64,000 nt of DNA from a virus, in IMG/VR virus record IMGVR_UViG_3300017763_003471, positions 62,001 to 126,000 of that record. One strand, 5' to 3'. The notes under the pieces are model-generated. The model did not search any database. It was not told the DNA's origin and saw only the letters and a program-made list of their open reading frames with translations. This document shows positions 24,056 to 32,285 of the stretch, one piece after another. A program made the position numbers and the translations under genes. Numbering within the stretch: the first letter of the stretch is position 1; each line of letters opens with the position of its first letter.

Positions 24056-24575
24056 AGGTTATCCCCTCCTCAATCTTTTCTTGTTTCGATTTTGCTTCTT
24101 GGTGAATTTCTGATATTTCGTAAAATCTATTCAATAATCCACTAGCAGTTTTGTAATTCTGATATGTATCAATGCTTTGTTCTATTTGGTCTTTAATAAA
24201 CTGAGTTTGGTCTTTTAATTCTTCAATAAAAGAGATAACATCTTCGCTTGTAGTTTGTTCCTCAAGTTGATGTTTTAGTTGATTAATGAAAACCATATCA
24301 TCAGGTCTAACACCGTCTCTGAAATCATTTTCATGACCTTTTAATTCAAGTAAATATCTTGCACGGGCAATAGGATCTGCCAAGGTTTCGAAAGCCCTGT
24401 TGGCAAATGCTAATCTGTCTTGTCCTGTAAATGATGTATCCTTCTTAAGGATTGTTAGAATCTTCTTATAATGTGTCGTAAGACTACGTACACTTATCCC
24501 TTGCTTTTCATCAATACCAAAGAACTTGTAGTAGTTCTTTTCTTCAAGACCATATATTCGTTTTATTCCAGACAT
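24036..24575 (-). CDS. hscB: HscB-like co-chaperone lacking the HPD motif
   Basis: 179 residues, normal HscB length. YKFFGIDEKQGIS, ANRAFETLADPIARARYLLELKG match the J-domain frame and the linker of HscB, and the C-terminal three-helix part that binds IscU is present. The HPD tripeptide that triggers HscA ATPase is replaced by LKKD around residue 43-46. It may bind IscU yet be unable to start the HscA cycle. Confidence 0.88.
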   Translation of the reverse strand: MSGIKRIYGLEEKNYYKFFGIDEKQGISVRSLTTHYKKILTILKKDTSFTGQDRLAFANRAFETLADPIARARYLLELKGHENDFRDGVRPDDMVFINQLKHQLEEQTTSEDVISFIEELKDQTQFIKDQIEQSIDTYQNYKTASGLLNRFYEISEIHQEAKSKQEKIEEGITYVVFNR

Positions 24576-24596
24576 TTTATATACCTATACTCTAAT

Positions 24597-24623
24597 AATA
24601 TATCATTTTTCAACTAAAGTCAA
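24597..24623 (-). promoter_or_regulatory. Sigma70-type promoter of the Fe-S block
   Basis: -35 TTGACT (24618-24623), 15-bp spacer, -10 TATATT (24597-24602), 22 bp before the hscB start. Short spacer and no palindrome, so weaker than the others. Confidence 0.5.
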
Positions 24624-24632
24624 GTCGAAAAA

Positions 24633-25088
24633 TCATAGACTTTTCAGCTTTTCCGTTAATTCATGATACGGTCGTAATCTGGGATCGGTTTTTTCCTCTT
24701 CGTCAAATCGTAGACCATATCTCCATCCTTCAGCAACACGACTAGAAACCCATCTATTGTGTCGTATTGAAGATAAATCTATTTCGGTCTCACCCTCTGG
24801 AATGTCAAATTTTTCACTAGTAGTAATTTCCATAGTAAAATCTTTATCAGTCCAGTTTTGTAATAATTTTAGCACCACTTCTGCTTCGGCTTCTGTTACC
24901 GCTCTATTCATACGAAAATCGTATACATGAAAATCGTCCATCATATGATAGACTACTGCGGTACCATCTTCTCTTGGCTCAAATATATTGGCAATAGCTT
25001 TCTTAAGAACAGTAATAACACCTTTAATATCGTGTTTGTTCCATTCTTCTTTCATCATTAATCTTATGTGATGTTTAAAGTTTGCCAT
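24633..25088 (-). CDS. RyR-domain protein
   Basis: 151 residues. Residues ~107-145 read HNRWVSSRVAEGWRYGLRFD and then KTDPRLRPYHEL, the pattern of the ryanodine-receptor repeat (RyR) domain, which in bacteria and phages is a small ligand-binding module linked to nucleotide signals. The first 100 residues form an unrecognised alpha/beta domain. The phage role is unknown. Confidence 0.82.
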   Translation of the reverse strand: MANFKHHIRLMMKEEWNKHDIKGVITVLKKAIANIFEPREDGTAVVYHMMDDFHVYDFRMNRAVTEAEAEVVLKLLQNWTDKDFTMEITTSEKFDIPEGETEIDLSSIRHNRWVSSRVAEGWRYGLRFDEEEKTDPRLRPYHELTEKLKSL

Positions 25089-25097
25089 TATCTTTTC

Positions 25098-25424
25098 CTA
25101 GTATTCCTTAGGGCCTTTTGCCTCTGCTTTTTCTTTTACTGTATCTCTGCTATCTGATGCTTTTACTGTCGTTGATCCACTACGTACTTCAACTTGTTCA
25201 AATTTACTTGAACTTGAATTAACGTATAAACCGAACCATGCCGCTCCAGCACCTACGATTACAGATACAAGACCTGCTTGTTGAGTATTTGGGTCTGGTA
25301 GTGCCATAAACCATTGCGTAACATCGTACAAAAGATAAATGTACATTGAAATAAATGCTCTAGGAAACAATCTCCATCTGCTAAAATACTCTGGCGCATG
25401 CCATATTACTCTTTCTATATTCAT
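25098..25424 (-). CDS. Two-helix membrane protein, holin candidate
   Basis: 108 residues from the ATG at 25424, with AGGCGAGGA upstream; the longer frame start at 25475 would overlap the late motif. Hydrophobic segments at ~24-42 and ~51-68 (SVIVGAGAAWFGLYV), then a charged tail. Short two-helix topology with a polar tail and late promoter fits a holin, but nothing proves it. Confidence 0.68.
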   Translation of the reverse strand: MNIERVIWHAPEYFSRWRLFPRAFISMYIYLLYDVTQWFMALPDPNTQQAGLVSVIVGAGAAWFGLYVNSSSSKFEQVEVRSGSTTVKASDSRDTVKEKAEAKGPKEY

Positions 25425-25465
25425 TATAATGTTCCTCGCCTTGTTGTTAATACTCTCATCATATG

Positions 25466-25473
25466 TATTTATC
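25466..25473 (-). promoter_or_regulatory. T4-like late promoter motif
   Basis: GATAAATA on the minus strand, 41 bp before the chosen start at 25424; this also argues against the longer start at 25475. Confidence 0.6.
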
Positions 25474-25492
25474 ATTTGAGGAAGGCGAAATG

Positions 25493-25756
25493 TTAGAGAT
25501 TGAACAGTGTAGCGATAATTATAATGATTATTACTGTGAGTAATTTAGTTAAAAACATCTTTCCGATGCCTTTTCCGGTATCTTTTGCTGGTTGTTTCCA
25601 TGTTTCCCAACGACCTAATTTAGCCCATTCTTCTTTGGACACCCATAGACCGCCTACATGTTTAAGCCATTGTTTAAAGGATTTGTCTTTATGACGTTTA
25701 CGTTCTTTATACCACTCTTGTAGTATTTCAAATATATCTTTACTATTCACCGACAA
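25493..25756 (-). CDS. C-terminally anchored membrane protein (87 aa)
   Basis: Basic, tryptophan-rich first 60 residues and a single C-terminal hydrophobic helix (FLTKLLTVIIIIIIATLF). Start lies 14 bp inside the upstream gene. Neighbour of the holin candidate; could be a lysis accessory. Confidence 0.68.
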   Translation of the reverse strand: MSVNSKDIFEILQEWYKERKRHKDKSFKQWLKHVGGLWVSKEEWAKLGRWETWKQPAKDTGKGIGKMFLTKLLTVIIIIIIATLFNL

Positions 25757-26339
25757 CGAACCACTCTATTCTTGAGATATCAAGACCTACTGTGGGTCTG
25801 GGTTCGCTATCTATATATTCACATAGTTTTAAGTAAGATTTATCTAAATTTTTAGCATCTCGCATCTCCGCCCAAGACCAAAAATCATCGATATTTAATT
25901 TAAAGTGTTCATAACTTTCTATATCTTTTAACCATTGTTTATATTCATGTCTTGTCGGCATAGATAGTGGTGCATGAAGATGTTCGTTTTTATCTTCTAT
26001 ACGCCATTGCAGATTTGCTAAATTTGGAATAACAACTATAGGTTTAACATTTGAAAAATCATCTAGTTCAAGTACTTCATGGGGAGTGGTAGTTTTAACT
26101 GCAATATCGTAAGTATCAATAATGCTTTTAACATATGAATTTAAAGGTCTTCTACTTTTCTTATTAATTAAAAAACTACCGTCTTTACCTATATGAAAAG
26201 GACCATCTAATTGTCTTGCAATTCCGAATTCTGTTGGTGTAAAGGCGTGAGGTAATTGATAGAAATTTTTGTGTAGATTTATAAAGTGACAAACTACACT
26301 CCCATAAGAACCAGGCCAAAAGACTACTGGATAAATCAT
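25743..26339 (-). CDS. Unknown protein, possibly P-loop sulfotransferase-like
   Basis: 198 residues from the ATG at 26339, overlapping the previous stop as TAATG. The start IYPVVFWPGSYGSVVCHF resembles the strand-loop of the sulfotransferase-like proteins at 12.9-16.2 kb (GxPGSxxS), but no second motif is convincing. It follows the tail-fibre genes, so it might modify or help assemble a fibre. Confidence 0.6.
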   Translation of the reverse strand: MIYPVVFWPGSYGSVVCHFINLHKNFYQLPHAFTPTEFGIARQLDGPFHIGKDGSFLINKKSRRPLNSYVKSIIDTYDIAVKTTTPHEVLELDDFSNVKPIVVIPNLANLQWRIEDKNEHLHAPLSMPTRHEYKQWLKDIESYEHFKLNIDDFWSWAEMRDAKNLDKSYLKLCEYIDSEPRPTVGLDISRIEWFVVGE

Positions 26340-27136
26340 TACGGAGTATCCGCTACTGAGCCCCAATCATCTGGTATATCAATATTAATCCAATTACTAC
26401 CGTTATAGCCTTCAAATCTACTAGTAGTTGAATTAAATCTAACCATACCTGATGTTGCTGATCCAGGCCTTTCTGCGGTTGTTCCTACTGGAAATTGCAA
26501 AGCGCCTGTAGCCGACGAACCAACTGTACCTGATGCATAAACATCATTCCAAGTTTTAGTACTTGAACCTAAATCATAAGTTGCATCAGCATCGGGAATA
26601 ATGTTTGAAATAATTTCTGCCGATAGTGCCACTGTATCTGTATCTGCATTACCGAATGTAAGATTACCAGATATAGTTGCATCACCTGTTACTGATAAAT
26701 CACCAGTCATAGAAACGTTACCATTGAAGGCCGCTGTATTAGATGTTGTATTAACTGTCCAAATATCACCAGTATATCCATCAAATGTTATTGGATTTTG
26801 TGCAATACTTCCCCAATCACTAGCAAGACCGCCAGCTACTTCGTGTACTTCCCAATTTGATGTTGATGAATTATATCTTAGAAAATTACCATCAGCTAGA
26901 CCTGTTAAATCTACGTCTGTTAAATCGTCTAAATTGTCTGCTATTGGATCCCAGGTAGCTGATCCTGTTCTGAATTTTACTGTTTTATCGTTAGTGTCTA
27001 TCCAGATATCATGTTCTGCGACTGGATATCCTAAAGTAGCGTGAGGATCGTTACCGCCCTGAAAGAGCGTGATGCCTGTTTTACCTATCTTAAAGTAAGG
27101 TACACTGGTACCTTTTGCGTTTAATACTACTGCCAT
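26339..27136 (-). CDS. Short tail-fibre-like protein
   Basis: 265 residues. Made of segments shared with the long fibre proteins next to it: LDDLTDVDLTGLADGNFLRYNSSTSNWE, VSMTGDLSVTGDATISGNLTFG and DADATYDLGSSTKTWNDVYASGTV. Such beta-rich repeats occur in T4-type fibre proteins. Has its own GATAAATA motif 70 bp upstream and a terminator in front. Confidence 0.82.
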   Translation of the reverse strand: MAVVLNAKGTSVPYFKIGKTGITLFQGGNDPHATLGYPVAEHDIWIDTNDKTVKFRTGSATWDPIADNLDDLTDVDLTGLADGNFLRYNSSTSNWEVHEVAGGLASDWGSIAQNPITFDGYTGDIWTVNTTSNTAAFNGNVSMTGDLSVTGDATISGNLTFGNADTDTVALSAEIISNIIPDADATYDLGSSTKTWNDVYASGTVGSSATGALQFPVGTTAERPGSATSGMVRFNSTTSRFEGYNGSNWINIDIPDDWGSVADTP

Positions 27137-27205
27137 TTTTCCCTCAACGTTCTGTTTTTAAAGTCAGCGATTTCTCACTGTCGTTAAGTTATATTGTTAC
27201 TTATC

Positions 27206-27213
27206 TATTTATC
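27206..27213 (-). promoter_or_regulatory. T4-like late promoter motif
   Basis: GATAAATA on the minus strand, between the terminator of the long fibre gene and the short fibre gene start at 27136. Confidence 0.58.
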
Positions 27214-27231
27214 AAAATATGCTGTAGAGGT

Positions 27232-27258
27232 AAAAAAAGAGAGCCGATTTCTCGGCTC
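27232..27258 (-). terminator. Rho-independent terminator of the fibre gene
   Basis: GAGCCGA/TCGGCTC stem (7 bp, extended by a C/G-rich flank) with a 4-nt loop, followed on the minus strand by seven T (27232-27238). Confidence 0.88.
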
Positions 27259-27288
27259 CCTCTATAAGTGTATTAAGTATTAAACAAA

Positions 27289-30200
27289 TTAGATTTGTTT
27301 GTACTCCGCTGTTACCACAACATTACCAGTTGATGGAGACGCCGCAGATCCACCGTTACCGATAGAAGCTGTCAGTGTTGCACCACCTGCCGTTGCTGTT
27401 TCATACCCTAGGTCTATAACGTAGATACCACCTTCTGATAGATCCACATCATTAACACCTACTAGTGAGTTTGTACCGTCTGAGACAGTTAACTCATCTG
27501 CGCCTACGAATGCTGTAGTCACTTTAGCAGTGATTCTAGAAACGTAGTATGCTTTGCCTGAAACGTTAGCTACAGTACCGATAGCAAACGATGAAGAACC
27601 GTTCGCCGCGAATGCCACTCTACGTACACCAAAGTCAACGGAACCAGCCGCCGCACCATCAACATAGTCTTTGGTTGCGAATGCTTTGTTTCCGCCACCT
27701 GACATGTCGTATGAACTTGGAGCTAATACAAGACCGTCACCTTTTGGTGCTAGTGTAATGTTAATGTCCGCTGTAGTACCTTCTGAATGAAGTTCTACAC
27801 CGCCAGTACCATTGTGGAATTCAAAGTTATCAACTGCACTTGCTGTAGCAGTAAATGTAGCGATAGCCTCGTCATCTGCACTTGTAATTTGAACGTTACC
27901 GTCAGCAGAGCCGCCGTTACCGCCTTTGATAACAACTGCGCCTGAATCACCAGAAGCAGAACCGTTACCACCTTTAAGTACCAAGTCACCTGCCGCACCA
28001 GCTGATGAATCACCACCTGATACAGTTAAGTCAGCATCAGCCTCACCCTGAATTAGGGCTTCACCTGATTGACCTACGATGTAAACGTCACCACCGTTCT
28101 GACCTTGTAGATACATATCTACTGAGCCTGAACCTGATGCGTTTTTGGCTGTAAGTGTTAACTTGCCTGCCGCGTTAGTTAAGTCTAGGAATTCAGCAGT
28201 TCCAGATGAGGCGTTAGCCGCATCAACAACTTTAACACCTGATGAGTTTCTTACTTGTTGCACATATTCCATTGCAAAAGCAGAACCGTCAGAAGTCATA
28301 ACCATGTTGTCTGAACTTGCAGAAGTTAAGCCTGTACCACCGTTAGCGATTGGCATAGTTCCTGTTACGTCTGCTGTTAAATCAACTTGAGCATAACCTA
28401 ACGCACCAGAACCATTTACTTTAAGTACTGTTGAGTTAGAGCCTTTAGCCATTTCAGATACACCTGCTGAACCACTCATAACCATTAATGAGTCTGCCGC
28501 ATAACCTGATGTATCAGTATGCGTACCACCCATATCTAATGGAAGTTCGTTAGTTAGTGTGATTTCTGAAACTGTTAAGTCGTTGACTGTTAAATCAGCC
28601 GCCGCAGTTCCTACTTTCATTTCGAAAGCATCTGTTGTTTCGTTCCAAAGAACAGTTGCGTTGTCAGAAGTACCACGATTTACTTCGATACCACCGTCTT
28701 GTGATGGAGCACCAGTTTCATTTGAGTTTAGAACAATAGTGTTGTCTTCGATGTTTACTGTTTCTGATAGAGTAGTAGTTACTGAACCTGAAACTGTTAA
28801 GTCACCGTTTACAACTGCATTGCCTGAAACTGTCAATGAAGCTAGAGTTGAAGCACCAGCATCAAGAGTGTTTGTACCTGCATCAATGTTAACACCGAAT
28901 GTAGCATCTGTATCATCTAATGTGATTTTAGTTGCTGTAGCATTATCATCAATACCTGTTGAAGCAAAGTCAGAGATAGTTCCACCGTCGATTGAGTCAC
29001 CAGAGATTTGGTCTGCCGCAAGAGTTAGAGTACCTGAAGATACGTCTAATGTTTTGCCTGCGCCAACTGTGATGTCAAAACCACCGATAGTATTACCTGT
29101 TGTACCAGCTAAGTTAGCCGCTGAGATTGAACCGCCGTGTACTTTGTCACCATTGATTGAGTCAGCATCTAATGTTAGAGTTTGACCACTCATGTCAACA
29201 TCTGTACCTGCGATTGAACCACCAGTAATAGTAGCATTGCCTGAGTTTAGGGCTGTTGCTGTTACTGTAGCCAATGAAGCTGTACCACCTGTTAGTGTTA
29301 CGTTATTTGATGTTAGCGTAGAGAAAGTACCAGCCGCCGAAGTAGCCGCACCGATAATTGTCCCATCAATAGCACCACCATCGAAATCAACAACTGATGA
29401 AGTCAAGTTTGCACCTGAAATTGCACCACCTGTGATTTGTGCGTTAGCAGAATTTAGCGTTGAAGCTGTTACTGCCGCTGGAGTTGTACCACCGATAATT
29501 GTACCATCAATAGCGCCACCGTTGATATCTGCACTGTCTGTTGCCATAGTTGTGAAAGTTGCCGCCGCTGATGCGTTTGCACCAATTGTTGCGCCGTCAA
29601 TAGCACCACCATTTAAGTCAACTGAGTCAGAAGTTAATGTTGAGAACGTACCAGCCGCTGATGTACCACCACCGATTGTTGTTCCGTCGATTGCACCGCC
29701 GTCGATATCTACTGTACCAGATGTCATTGTGTTGATTGTGATAGCATTAATTGTACCACCTTCAATTTTGTCACCTGAGATTTGGTCGTTTGCTAGAACT
29801 AGCGTACCAGCTGATAAATCTGCTGTGTCTGCCGCGCCTAGAGTTACGCCACCAGTTAGAACACCGTCTTTAATAGATGCACCATCGATTGCAACACCGT
29901 TACCTACGGAGTTTTCACTAATAGTGTCTACTGAAACTGAACCAGAGAATGTTGCATCTGATCCTGATACTGCGTCTGCGAAAGTGATGCCAGCGCCATT
30001 TGTCTTCTCGTTGATTGTATCAACTGAGATAGCGTCCATGACCTGTGAACCAATTAATAAGTCACCTAATGCAGTGCCTACTTTTAGTTCAAATCTATCA
30101 TCTGTTTCATTCCACTGGAATGTCGCATTGTCGGCTGTACCTCTGTCAATCTCAAGACCAGCTGTACCGGCTGTTACGCCTGCCGCTGTTTCACCGTTGT

Positions 30201-32070
30201 TTAAAACGATTGAGTTGTCAGTGATTTCAGTATTAGTTGTGTTGATAGATGTCAATGTACCGTTAACTGTCAAGTCACCTGTAACGATTGCGTCCCCTGC
30301 CATTGTTACGGCAGTATCTGTAACTGTTATCTGTGTTGAAGTTGCGTTATCATCGATACCTGTTGAAGCGAAGTCAGAAATTGTTCCGCCATCGATTTTG
30401 TCGCCTGAAATAGCATCGTTATCAAAAGTCAAAGTTTGACCAGTCATATCGATTGCCGTACCTGCGATTGTGCCGCCTGAAATTGCCGCACCTGCTGTAG
30501 TCATAGTTGAGAACGTACCAGCCGCTGATGTAGAAGCACCTATTACAGTGTTGTCTACTGTACCAGCATTGATATCGGCTGTTGTTGCTGTTAAGTCAGC
30601 GAATGTAGAAACACCCGTTGCCGCAACACCGGCATCTTTTAGCGTTACACCATCAATTACTACGCCGTTACCTACAGTTTTTTCACTGATTGTATCAACT
30701 ACTAGAGTATCAGTTGTTGTAGAACCTGCACCTGAGATGCCTGCACCAGCAACGTTAATACCTTGAGTTGTAACGATTAGTGAGTTGAAAGTAATGTCGC
30801 CATTAGTAGTGTATGCTTCGATTTCGTCAACATATAATTTACCAGTTACGTTAGCATCTGCAAAAGTGGCATTAGCCGCCGTTGTAGCACCAATAACTGT
30901 TGCATCAATGTTACCACCGTTAATATCAGCCGCATCAGTTGTCATTGTTGAGAATGTACCTGCCGCCGATGTAGTTGCACCGATGATTACGTTGTCTATT
31001 GCAGAACCAGCCGCACCGTCTACGTCTAGTGTACCGTCAACGTCTAGTGTTTTACCAGCACCAACAGTTATGTCATACTGAGAGATAGATACACCAGCAC
31101 CACCTTGTAGGTTAGCACCGTCGATTGTACCACCAGAGATAACATCACCTGATAATTGGTCGTTTGCTAGAGTTAAAGTTCCACCTGATAGGTCTACAGT
31201 ACCACCAGTGATTGCTACTGCGTTAGCATCTTGAGTTGAAATTGTTCCAAGACCCAAGTTTGTTCTTGCAGTACCTTTACCTGATGTTTGTGATGCATCT
31301 ACACCTAAGCCACCGTTGGCTAAGCCTAGAGCACCTGACACTGCATCTGATGATGTTAGGTTAACTGCGCCATAAGCCACGCCGCCTGAACCATCTGATA
31401 ATAGTGCTTGACCAGTTGTTGTTGTACCTTTGATTGTTAGTTCGTCTGAACCATCAACCATAATGTAAGTACCATCAACGTTTACGTTTAGAGTATTACC
31501 TGATTTTGATAAGGCGTCACCAGCAGTGATTTGACCTGTACCAGTAAATTTAGTAAACACAATGTTTGATGATCCAACTGTAATTGGTCCATCAGTAGTC
31601 ATTACGTAACCTTGGTCTGAGTTTACAGTACCTTCTTCAACAAAGAAGAATGCACCGACGAATTCGCCAGCCGCGTCCATGTCGGATGCTCTTGTAAGAC
31701 CACCTGAATCATATTCGTAGATACCGTTTTCGGTTTGAGTTGTTTGATCCTTTAGAAGGATTCTGTCACCAGCATTCAAGTTAACACCGTCCATTGACGA
31801 TGCTGGAGTGCCGATATTGACAGTACCAGTTGAAGCAACACGCACTGAGTCTTTTACATCAAGACCTTGTGCTACTGAATCAACATAGCTTTTGTTTGCC
31901 GCATGGTTGTCCGCTGTAGGAGTTGCTACGTTCATGTTGCCAAGTGTAGTACCGTCAGTTGTTACTTTGAACAGGGAATTACCTGAATCATAAACAACAC
32001 GACCGCCCGACTTACCGAACTGAACATCAGCACCAATACCACGGATACCAAAGTTTTTAATGTCAGCCAT
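27289..32070 (-). CDS. Giant repetitive tail-fibre protein (1593 aa)
   Basis: The N-terminus (GVRF-like GADVQFGKSGGRVVYD, then NHAANKSYVDSVAQGLDVKDSVRVA) is the module that joins marine T4-type fibre proteins to the tail. The body is built of repeats such as GTFSTMTTDAADINGG-IDGT-IG and DTISEKT-GNGV-IDG, each a few beta strands long and repeated many times, ending in a globular C-terminus (~1480-1593) that likely binds the host. Ala-Ala pairs are written almost only with GCGGC or GCCGC. Longest gene here. Confidence 0.9.
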   Translation of the reverse strand: MADIKNFGIRGIGADVQFGKSGGRVVYDSGNSLFKVTTDGTTLGNMNVATPTADNHAANKSYVDSVAQGLDVKDSVRVASTGTVNIGTPASSMDGVNLNAGDRILLKDQTTQTENGIYEYDSGGLTRASDMDAAGEFVGAFFFVEEGTVNSDQGYVMTTDGPITVGSSNIVFTKFTGTGQITAGDALSKSGNTLNVNVDGTYIMVDGSDELTIKGTTTTGQALLSDGSGGVAYGAVNLTSSDAVSGALGLANGGLGVDASQTSGKGTARTNLGLGTISTQDANAVAITGGTVDLSGGTLTLANDQLSGDVISGGTIDGANLQGGAGVSISQYDITVGAGKTLDVDGTLDVDGAAGSAIDNVIIGATTSAAGTFSTMTTDAADINGGNIDATVIGATTAANATFADANVTGKLYVDEIEAYTTNGDITFNSLIVTTQGINVAGAGISGAGSTTTDTLVVDTISEKTVGNGVVIDGVTLKDAGVAATGVSTFADLTATTADINAGTVDNTVIGASTSAAGTFSTMTTAGAAISGGTIAGTAIDMTGQTLTFDNDAISGDKIDGGTISDFASTGIDDNATSTQITVTDTAVTMAGDAIVTGDLTVNGTLTSINTTNTEITDNSIVLNNGETAAGVTAGTAGLEIDRGTADNATFQWNETDDRFELKVGTALGDLLIGSQVMDAISVDTINEKTNGAGITFADAVSGSDATFSGSVSVDTISENSVGNGVAIDGASIKDGVLTGGVTLGAADTADLSAGTLVLANDQISGDKIEGGTINAITINTMTSGTVDIDGGAIDGTTIGGGTSAAGTFSTLTSDSVDLNGGAIDGATIGANASAAATFTTMATDSADINGGAIDGTIIGGTTPAAVTASTLNSANAQITGGAISGANLTSSVVDFDGGAIDGTIIGAATSAAGTFSTLTSNNVTLTGGTASLATVTATALNSGNATITGGSIAGTDVDMSGQTLTLDADSINGDKVHGGSISAANLAGTTGNTIGGFDITVGAGKTLDVSSGTLTLAADQISGDSIDGGTISDFASTGIDDNATATKITLDDTDATFGVNIDAGTNTLDAGASTLASLTVSGNAVVNGDLTVSGSVTTTLSETVNIEDNTIVLNSNETGAPSQDGGIEVNRGTSDNATVLWNETTDAFEMKVGTAAADLTVNDLTVSEITLTNELPLDMGGTHTDTSGYAADSLMVMSGSAGVSEMAKGSNSTVLKVNGSGALGYAQVDLTADVTGTMPIANGGTGLTSASSDNMVMTSDGSAFAMEYVQQVRNSSGVKVVDAANASSGTAEFLDLTNAAGKLTLTAKNASGSGSVDMYLQGQNGGDVYIVGQSGEALIQGEADADLTVSGGDSSAGAAGDLVLKGGNGSASGDSGAVVIKGGNGGSADGNVQITSADDEAIATFTATASAVDNFEFHNGTGGVELHSEGTTADINITLAPKGDGLVLAPSSYDMSGGGNKAFATKDYVDGAAAGSVDFGVRRVAFAANGSSSFAIGTVANVSGKAYYVSRITAKVTTAFVGADELTVSDGTNSLVGVNDVDLSEGGIYVIDLGYETATAGGATLTASIGNGGSAASPSTGNVVVTAEYKQI

Positions 32071-32285
32071 TTTAGTTTCTCCTTAGAATTTAATAGCTAT
32101 TAAGGTTAAGACATATAATATTGAATATACAATACGCCCATCTATATTTTCTCAATTTTATTTGAAATGTAATTACCGGAAGAAACATCAGTAATGATAA
32201 GAGATTAAGAACATCAGGCATGAAGCCCGGTAAAACTCTTACTGATTGTATTTAGCTGTTAGATTAATTATGTTTTATACGTAGT
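32071..32285 (-). other. Leader region of the giant fibre gene, with an inverted repeat
   Basis: A 215-bp gap without a gene. It holds a late-like GCTAAATA variant (~32247-32254) about 180 bp before the fibre start, and an interrupted inverted repeat TCAGTAA..AAGAG / CTCTTACTGA (~32190-32245) that could fold in the message. Function not shown. Confidence 0.45.

Noticed and set aside
28559-30439. Long plus-strand open frames (208 and 415 codons) opposite the giant fibre gene
   Set aside because: They follow the repeat structure of the minus-strand gene, have no ribosome site and read as low-complexity Val/Pro/Ser; they are shadows of biased codon use.
27289-32070. Repeated DNA that might be a CRISPR array or mobile element
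   Set aside because: Repeats are in frame, diverged at DNA level and vary in length, as in fibre proteins; no regular spacers, no terminal inverted repeats, no transposase.
32071-32285. Riboswitch in the leader of the giant fibre gene
   Set aside because: An inverted repeat is present but no known aptamer pattern; kept only as a structured-leader note.
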